From Salinibacterium sp. ZJ450 (GTDB lineage Bacteria > Actinomycetota > Actinomycetes > Actinomycetales > Microbacteriaceae), in assembly GCF_011751885.2 (NCBI RefSeq), contig NZ_CP061771.1:868001-932000 (forward strand): 64,000 nucleotides of DNA. The letters run 5' to 3'. Shown here one piece after another: positions 58,659 to 64,000 of this stretch. A model generated the notes under the pieces. It was not told the DNA's origin and searched no databases. It saw nothing but the letters and a program-made list of their open reading frames with translations. Every line of letters begins with the position of its first letter. Within the stretch, counting starts at the first letter, position 1. A program made the translations under genes and the position numbers.

Positions 58659-60428
58659 ATGTGGATTAGCTACCTGATCGAAATCCTGCTCGTCGCCTCG
58701 CTCGCCGTGAGCGTGAACCTGCTGGTCGGCTACGCCGGCCAGGTGTCCGTGGCGCATGCCGCCTTCGCCGGCATCGGCGGCTACACCATCGGCTATCTCG
58801 TCACCGCGCACGAGTGGCCGTACGCCCTCGCGATCCTCGCGGCCGTCGCTCTCGCGGGCGCCGTGGGGGTGCTGCTGGGTCTCGTCGCGCTCGGACTGTC
58901 CGAGGAGTATCTGATCCTCATGACGCTGGTGTTCTCGCTCGGCCTAATTGGAGTGATTGCCGGCGTCGATGCGCTCGGCTCGAGCCTCGGCATCACGAAC
59001 ATCAGGAATCTCGACCTGCTCGGGTGGCAGCTCGACGACCAGTTGGACTGGGTCATCCTGGCCGCACTCGTGCTCGCGCTGGTGTTCTCCGTCTGCTGGC
59101 GCATGGGCCAGTCACCGTACGGTCGGGTGCTGAAGGGCATCCGCGAAGACGGGCTCGCCACGCAGTCGCTTGGCAAGAACGTCTTCCGCTTCAAGGTGGT
59201 CGTCTTCGCGATCACCTCGGCGATGGCCGGCTTGTTCGGCGCGGTCTACTCCGGCTGGCTGGGGCTCGCCACCCCCGGCGCGTTCGGTTTTCCGTTCGCG
59301 ATGACGATCTTCGCCATCGTGATCTTTGGAGGCAGAGCCAACCTCCTCGGATCGGTGCTGGCCGCCGCGGTGTTGACCTTGGTCGAGCCGGTGCTGCGCT
59401 TCGTGGTCGCCCTCGACTCCTCGACGGCATCGCTCGTGCAGCTCGCGATCTACGGGGCGGTGTTGATCGTGTTCATGATCGTGCGGCCGCAGGGCCTGCT
59501 GCGCGAACGCCGGCGGCGGGTACCGGTGCCGGCGGAAGCCGTGATGGCGGATGCCGCGAGAACGGACGCTGTGACGACGGATGCCGTGACCCCGGATGCC
59601 GCGGCGCCAATCCCTCCGGCGTACGCACGCGACGTCGAAGCACCACCGGCCGGCGGTTGGGCGGAGCAGCCCGTGACACTCGAAGCTGTTGGAGTGAGCA
59701 AGAGTTACGGTGGAATCCACGCCGTGAAGGACCTCGACATCCGCTTGCGCAAGGGCACGGTCACCGCCCTGGTCGGCCCCAACGGGGCAGGCAAGACCAC
59801 CACCTTCAACGCGCTCACCGGATTCGTGGTGCCCGAGCAGGGAAGCGTCATGCTCGGCGGCATCGAACTGGTCGGCAAGAAGCCGGACCACATCGCCCGG
59901 CTGGGGCTGGTGCGCACCTTCCAGGATGTTCGCCTGTTCCCCCGCGTCAGCTGCCTTGAGAACGTGATGATCGCCGTTCCCGATCAACATGGGGAGCAGC
60001 TGGGCGACCTGTTCGTTCCCGGCACTCGGGTCTCCCGGGGAGATCGGGACGTCGCGGAGAAGGCTCTGCGTTGGCTGGACTTCGTCGGGATGGCCGGGCG
60101 CGCTGATATCGCTGCGGCCGAGATCTCGTACGGCCAGTCCAAGCTCGTCTCGCTGGCACGGGCGCTCGCCACGGAAGCCGATGTGCTGCTGCTCGACGAG
60201 CCGGCCTCCGGAGTCGACGGCGCCTGGGTCGACGTGATGCTCGGCATCATCGACGCAGTGCGAGCCGAGGGGCGCACCGTCTGCCTCGTCGAACACAACC
60301 TCGAGGTGGTGCGGCAGCTGGCCGATCACGCGTACTTCATGGAACTCGGACGGATCACCGACGAGGGATCCGTCGATCAGCTGATGAGTTCCCCACGACT
60401 GGCGGAGGCATACTTTGGCGCACAGTAA
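58659..60428 (+). CDS. Fused ABC permease and ATPase (LivM-LivG)
   Basis: A 589-residue fusion. Residues 1-285 are LivM (LLVGYAGQVSVAHAAFAGIGGYT, GRVLKGIREDGLATQSLG). A Pro/Ala/Asp linker of about 55 residues (with TDAV repeats) follows. Residues about 340-589 are LivG: Walker A GPNGAGKTTTFNAL, signature ISYGQSKLVSLARAL, Walker B VLLLDEPASGVDG and H-loop VEHNLEVV. Such fusions occur in this family. Ribosome site weak (CGCGAGGAC). Confidence 0.92.
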   Translation: MWISYLIEILLVASLAVSVNLLVGYAGQVSVAHAAFAGIGGYTIGYLVTAHEWPYALAILAAVALAGAVGVLLGLVALGLSEEYLILMTLVFSLGLIGVIAGVDALGSSLGITNIRNLDLLGWQLDDQLDWVILAALVLALVFSVCWRMGQSPYGRVLKGIREDGLATQSLGKNVFRFKVVVFAITSAMAGLFGAVYSGWLGLATPGAFGFPFAMTIFAIVIFGGRANLLGSVLAAAVLTLVEPVLRFVVALDSSTASLVQLAIYGAVLIVFMIVRPQGLLRERRRRVPVPAEAVMADAARTDAVTTDAVTPDAAAPIPPAYARDVEAPPAGGWAEQPVTLEAVGVSKSYGGIHAVKDLDIRLRKGTVTALVGPNGAGKTTTFNALTGFVVPEQGSVMLGGIELVGKKPDHIARLGLVRTFQDVRLFPRVSCLENVMIAVPDQHGEQLGDLFVPGTRVSRGDRDVAEKALRWLDFVGMAGRADIAAAEISYGQSKLVSLARALATEADVLLLDEPASGVDGAWVDVMLGIIDAVRAEGRTVCLVEHNLEVVRQLADHAYFMELGRITDEGSVDQLMSSPRLAEAYFGAQ

Positions 60429-61173
60429 CCCGAGCGGAATGCTCACCGGCGACCGAACCACCGACGCTCCCCGGCTGCTCAGCGTGGAGGGATTGCGTAC
60501 CGGCTACGGGCGCAAACAGGTGGTGCACGATGTCGGGCTGCACGTCGCGGCGGGGGAGATCGTCGGCCTGATGGGCCACAACGGCGCAGGCAAGACCACT
60601 CTGATCCGCGCGGTGCATGGACTGCTGCCGGTACAGGGCGGCCGTGTGCTGGTGGACGGAGCCGACATCAGCCGCGGCTCGGTTGCCGACTCGATCCGAC
60701 TCGGGCTCGCGCTGATCCCCTCGGAACGGTTCGTCTTTCCCGACCTCAACATCCGCGCGAACCTGCTGCTCGGTGCGGTGAACGCCCGGCGGGGCACCGA
60801 CCGTGACGCGCAGCTCGCCTTCGTTGAGGCGCTGTTCCCGATACTCGCCGACCGCGCCACCCAGCTCGCCGGGTCACTGTCCGGCGGGCAGCAGCGGATG
60901 GTCAGCCTCGGCATCGCGCTGATGGCCAAGCCGAGGCTGTTGCTGCTCGATGAGCCATCGCTCGGCCTGGCGCCGAGCGTGGTCGAACAGATCTTCGGCA
61001 CCCTGCGCCGTCTCGCCGACACCGGCGAGATGGGCATCCTGCTGCTGGAACAGAACGTCAAGCAGTCGCTGACCATTTGCGACCGAGTGTACGTGATGCG
61101 GTCCGGGTCGCTGATCCTTGACACGACCGCTGCAGAGATGCGCACCCGGGAAAGCTACTGGGACCTGTTCTGA
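60415..61173 (+). CDS. ABC importer ATPase (LivF type)
   Basis: A 252-residue ATPase: Walker A GHNGAGKTTLIRA, signature LSGGQQRMVSLGIAL, Walker B LLLLDEPSLGLAP and LLEQNVKQSL. I chose TTG 60415, which overlaps the previous gene by 14 bp and has GGAGG at 60404-60408 with 6-nt spacing; ATG 60439 has a poorer site. Confidence 0.9.
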   Translation: MAHSNPSGMLTGDRTTDAPRLLSVEGLRTGYGRKQVVHDVGLHVAAGEIVGLMGHNGAGKTTLIRAVHGLLPVQGGRVLVDGADISRGSVADSIRLGLALIPSERFVFPDLNIRANLLLGAVNARRGTDRDAQLAFVEALFPILADRATQLAGSLSGGQQRMVSLGIALMAKPRLLLLDEPSLGLAPSVVEQIFGTLRRLADTGEMGILLLEQNVKQSLTICDRVYVMRSGSLILDTTAAEMRTRESYWDLF

Positions 61174-61175
61174 CG

Positions 61176-62547
61176 GTGGGTGCCGCAGAGACCGCGCTCG
61201 CCGACCTGGTCGCCAACCGTGACCGCGTCTGGTCGGCGCGCGCCGGTCAGCTGGCGGATGCGGCGATCGCCGACACCCTCGCCGTCGGGCTGGTCGGGCT
61301 GAGCGAACCGCAGGTGGGCATCGCGCGCGCGACCCTTCTGACCAGCGCACAGCCGGATGCCGTGCCGACGTGGTCGCCAGCAGAACAGTATTCGGTGCCG
61401 GATGCCGCGTTCCTGCTGGGCGTTGCCTGTCACAGCCTGGACTGGGATGACTACATGCACCCGATGCACGGCCATTGCAGCGCCGTGCTGCTGCCGGTGG
61501 CATGGCTGCTGACCGAGCAGCGCGACGGATCAGGAGCCGACCTGACCGATGCCTACCTGACCGGCTACCAGGCGAACTATTTGGTCAGCCAAGCGCTGGG
61601 CCACGCCCACTACCGGCACGGCTGGCACGCCACCAGCACGGTCGGCACGATTGGGGCGGCCGCGGCCGCAGCCCGACTGCTCGGGCTGGACCAGCAGCAA
61701 GCCGGGCATGCGCTGGCGATCGCCGCCTCGTCGGCTGGCGGCATCCGCGCCAACTTCGGGACCTCCACCAAAGCGCTGCATGCCGGTTTCGCCGCCCGGA
61801 ACGGTGTGCAGGCGGCGCAGCTCGCCCGTGCCGGCGCGGAAGGCAGCGCCGACTGGCTGCTCGGCGAGCACGGGATGCAACCGGCGTTCAGCGGCGACCG
61901 TGCGGGCGACGATGCCGCGCGCGCGATTCTCGCCGCGACCGAGGGTTCGCACGGCATCGAAACCGAGTGGGGACTCGTGCAGAAGCCATACTGCTGCTGC
62001 GGCAGCTGTCACGCCGCCGTGGAGGCGCTGATCGCAGTGGTGGAACGGCATGATCTGGCCGGGAACGAGATCGACCGCGGACTTACACGTCGACCCGATT
62101 GTGCCGGCGATCATGCAGGTCTCACTGCCGCACGACCAGTACTCGGCCCGGTACAGCCCGACCTGGGTGATGGCCGTCGCCGCCACCGACAGGGCCGCCG
62201 GGCCCGATCAGTTCTCGATGGCCGCGCTCGGTCGCGGCGAGGTGCATCGGTTGCGCGAGCGGGTTCGCGTGCACGCCGACCTGATCACCAGCGATGATGA
62301 TCGCTTCGCCGGGCGGGTCGAGGTGCACGCTCGCGGACAGCGTTTCATCCAAGAGCTGAGACACGCTTCCGGGCACCCGCGCCGTCCGTTCGACGACGGC
62401 ATGGCCGGGATGAAGCAGCGGGTGGCGCTCGGCATCGCGACATCCGCGGCCCATGTCACTGGGCTGGAAGTCGCGCTCGCCGACCTGGCCACGATGCCGC
62501 GATTGCGCGCGCTCGGTGATCAGCTCAGGCGATTGCCCGCTCGGTAG
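61176..62547 (+). pseudogene. MmgE/PrpD-family gene with a frameshift
   Basis: GTG 61176 starts 2 bp after the LivF stop. The frame gives a good MmgE/PrpD N-terminal domain (CHSLDWDDYMHPMHGHCSAV, HATSTVGTIGAAAAAARLLGL, KALHAGFAARNGVQAAQLA, KPYCCCGSCHAAVEAL) and then nonsense after about 62078. The C-terminal part continues in another frame (ADLHVDPIVPAIMQVSLPHDQYSARYSPTWVMAVA). The span is 1372 nt. Restoring GC in the CCGCGG at 62075-62080 would give 457 codons, the family's usual size. Family members dehydrate 2-methylcitrate or decarboxylate cis-aconitate; the exact reaction is unknown. Sequencing error is possible. Confidence 0.8.
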
Positions 62548-63961
62548 TGTTCTGCAGCGAGAGCCGCGCGGCGTTCCGCCCTGCGATTCGACCGAAGGTG
62601 ATTGACCGCATGACCGACGTGGATCCGGCGTACGCCTCGTAGTACAGGCCGGTCATCTCGCCTGCTCCGAACAGGCCATCGATGGGATGCCCGTCCGACG
62701 TGATCACCTGGGCGTCGAGGTCGGTCTTCACGCCGCCGAAGGTGAACACGTTCGCGCAGATCTGCGGGTAGGCGAAGAACGGTCCCTCGGTCAGCGGGCG
62801 GGCCCAATTAGATTTCACCGGCTGCCCGGCGGGGCGCGAGGCCAGACCGTCGAGCTTGCTCCAGCCGAACGGCACGTCATCGGCGCTCGCCGCATTGAAC
62901 TCGGCAACGGTGCGCACGAGAGACCCGGCGGGCAGGCCGAGCAGGGTCTCCAACTCCTCAACGCTGTCGGCGGTGTATGGCTCGACGTCGGTGCCGATGG
63001 CGTGCTCGTACCCCGGGATCTGTTTCACCTGCTGGTCGAACACGGCGTAGCCGATGCTGTCGTCCTGCTGCAGGATGGTGCGCGCCACCGTCTCATAGGT
63101 GAGGTCCACCGTCTTCGCGCCCTCGTCGAGGAACCGCTCACCGGCACTGTTGACCAGGATGCCGTACGGGTAGGTCATCACCACGGCTTCCGCCACCGCG
63201 CTGCGCGGGTCTTTCGGCTCCGCATGGAACAGGTCGAACTGCCCCTCGGTGGCGGCGCCCACCTCGAGCGCCATCCGCAGCCCGTCGCCGCGGTTGTGGG
63301 CTCCACCACGGGAGATCGGCGGAACCCGATAGGCATTGCGGCCGACGTACTTGCTCATCATTTCGCGGTTGCCCTGGAAGCCTCCGCAGGCGAGCACCAC
63401 CGCGCCGGCGCCCAGCGTGCGCACCTGTCCGGTGCGCTCACGCACCCGAAGGCCGATGATCCGGCCACGGTCGTCGGTGATGAGCGATTCAGCGCTGGTC
63501 TCGTACAGCACGGTTGCGCTCGTCGCCTCCAGCCGTGCGAACAGCGGTTCGACGATGTTCACGCCGCCGCCCGCCGGCTGGTAGCGCGTCGCCGACAGGG
63601 TGAGGAAGATCGTCGGCAGGCTCTTCAGCTCAACGCCCTGTTCATGCAGCCAGTCGAACGCCTCGGGTACCTCGCGCACCAGTGCGTCGTAATAGTCACG
63701 GTTCGCGTAGCCCTTCGACGCCGACATCGCGTACTCAACGAGGTTCGGAACGGGTGTCGTGGTGTTCTGCAGGCGCAGATACGCGCCCGACCAGCGAGTA
63801 TTGCCGCCGCGGATGTCCTTCGTCGATCGCTCGAGCACGGCCACGCGCGCGCTGCCGCCGGTCTCCTCGACGGCGCTGAGCGCGGCGGACAGGCCGGCCG
63901 CGCCGGCACCGACCACGATGACGTCGAATTCATCGTCGAAAGCGGGGGTGGTGTCGGTCAC
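62525..63961 (-). CDS. FAD-dependent oxidoreductase (fumarate reductase/TcuA/KstD fold)
   Basis: A 478-residue flavoprotein: VIVVGAGAAGLSAALSAVEE (residues about 14-34), RSTKDIRGGNTRWSGAYLR, and GLFGAGEMTGLYYEAYAGSTSVMRSITFGRIAGR at the end. Third paralogue of this fold in the cluster. GTG 63961 has AAGGAG 6 nt upstream, so the start is secure. Its 3' end overlaps the PrpD gene by 23 bp in convergent orientation. Any operon partners upstream lie beyond the window. Confidence 0.88.
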   Translation of the reverse strand: MTDTTPAFDDEFDVIVVGAGAAGLSAALSAVEETGGSARVAVLERSTKDIRGGNTRWSGAYLRLQNTTTPVPNLVEYAMSASKGYANRDYYDALVREVPEAFDWLHEQGVELKSLPTIFLTLSATRYQPAGGGVNIVEPLFARLEATSATVLYETSAESLITDDRGRIIGLRVRERTGQVRTLGAGAVVLACGGFQGNREMMSKYVGRNAYRVPPISRGGAHNRGDGLRMALEVGAATEGQFDLFHAEPKDPRSAVAEAVVMTYPYGILVNSAGERFLDEGAKTVDLTYETVARTILQQDDSIGYAVFDQQVKQIPGYEHAIGTDVEPYTADSVEELETLLGLPAGSLVRTVAEFNAASADDVPFGWSKLDGLASRPAGQPVKSNWARPLTEGPFFAYPQICANVFTFGGVKTDLDAQVITSDGHPIDGLFGAGEMTGLYYEAYAGSTSVMRSITFGRIAGRNAARLSLQNTTERAIA

Positions 63962-64000
63962 GGTTACTCCTTGTGGCTAGGGATGCTGCTGGTACGGATG

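Noticed and set aside
45746-63961. Calling the catabolic region a mobile genomic island
   Set aside because: No integrase, transposase, tRNA or att-like direct repeats are visible at its left edge, and the right edge is outside the window.
1-64000. tRNA, rRNA and tmRNA genes
   Set aside because: I looked for T-loop-type GTTCGAATCC words with paired arms and rRNA core words and saw none; a covariance scan would be decisive.

Overview
The window is a very GC-rich, gene-dense chromosome segment that reads as an actinobacterium, most likely Microbacteriaceae. This placement is inference from gene content: an Rv0805-type cyclic-nucleotide phosphodiesterase, an F420-type PPOX protein, a mycoredoxin-like glutaredoxin, NarL-type two-component pairs, and the very frequent word GGATGCCGCG. 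I see no rRNA, tRNA, integrase, transposase, plasmid gene or CRISPR array. No gene-free stretch exceeds 300 bases. At least a dozen genes have a TAnnnT hexamer 6-7 nt before the start codon, which suggests many leaderless mRNAs.

1-30 kb is mostly housekeeping and metabolism: a tandem aldehyde dehydrogenase pair whose second member has no cysteine, an SRPBCC protein, a glycerophosphodiesterase, an SGNH-fold protein with Arg in place of the nucleophilic Ser, a DUF2207 membrane protein, a FAD/Rieske oxidoreductase, a SNF2-type helicase, a Stealth phosphotransferase, CpdA, oligopeptidase B, YigZ, homocysteine methyltransferase, a class IV aminotransferase, a DksA-like protein, a CPBP protein, a tandem glycine riboswitch in front of L-serine deaminase, a Pro/Ala-rich membrane protein and a LAL-type LuxR regulator. 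A possible small RNA of about 100 nt lies at 13.79-13.89 kb.

30-45 kb holds a J-domain protein, two histidine kinase/response regulator pairs and two membrane proteins. The second response regulator is frameshifted. Two copies of one 18-bp palindrome lie at exactly the same distance (33 bp) from predicted -10 boxes, one before the second kinase and one before a membrane protein gene. Next come a DUF1611/DgcN-like gene with a strongly folded about 106-nt leader that hides its Shine-Dalgarno sequence, a glutaredoxin, an ABC-2 exporter, a DarT-like ADP-ribosyltransferase without a DarG partner, an alpha/beta hydrolase, a membrane-anchored VOC protein and TspO.

45.7-64 kb is an accessory catabolic region: a lactate-permease-family transporter and LacI regulator, three TcuA/fumarate-reductase-like flavoproteins, an SDR, an isochorismatase-fold protein without its Cys, an Asp/Glu-racemase-fold protein without its Cys pair, a flavin reductase fused to an IclR-type ligand-binding domain, two adjacent TetR regulators, a branched-chain-amino-acid-type ABC importer with a fused LivM-LivG, and a frameshifted MmgE/PrpD gene. 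Three copies of the palindrome TGTAGTGATCACTACA (one with a single mismatch) sit before the first flavoprotein, the flavin reductase and the importer. They tie these operons into one probable TetR regulon. The substrate is unknown; a small di- or tricarboxylate or a related amide would fit the families. This region is the best candidate for an undescribed system.
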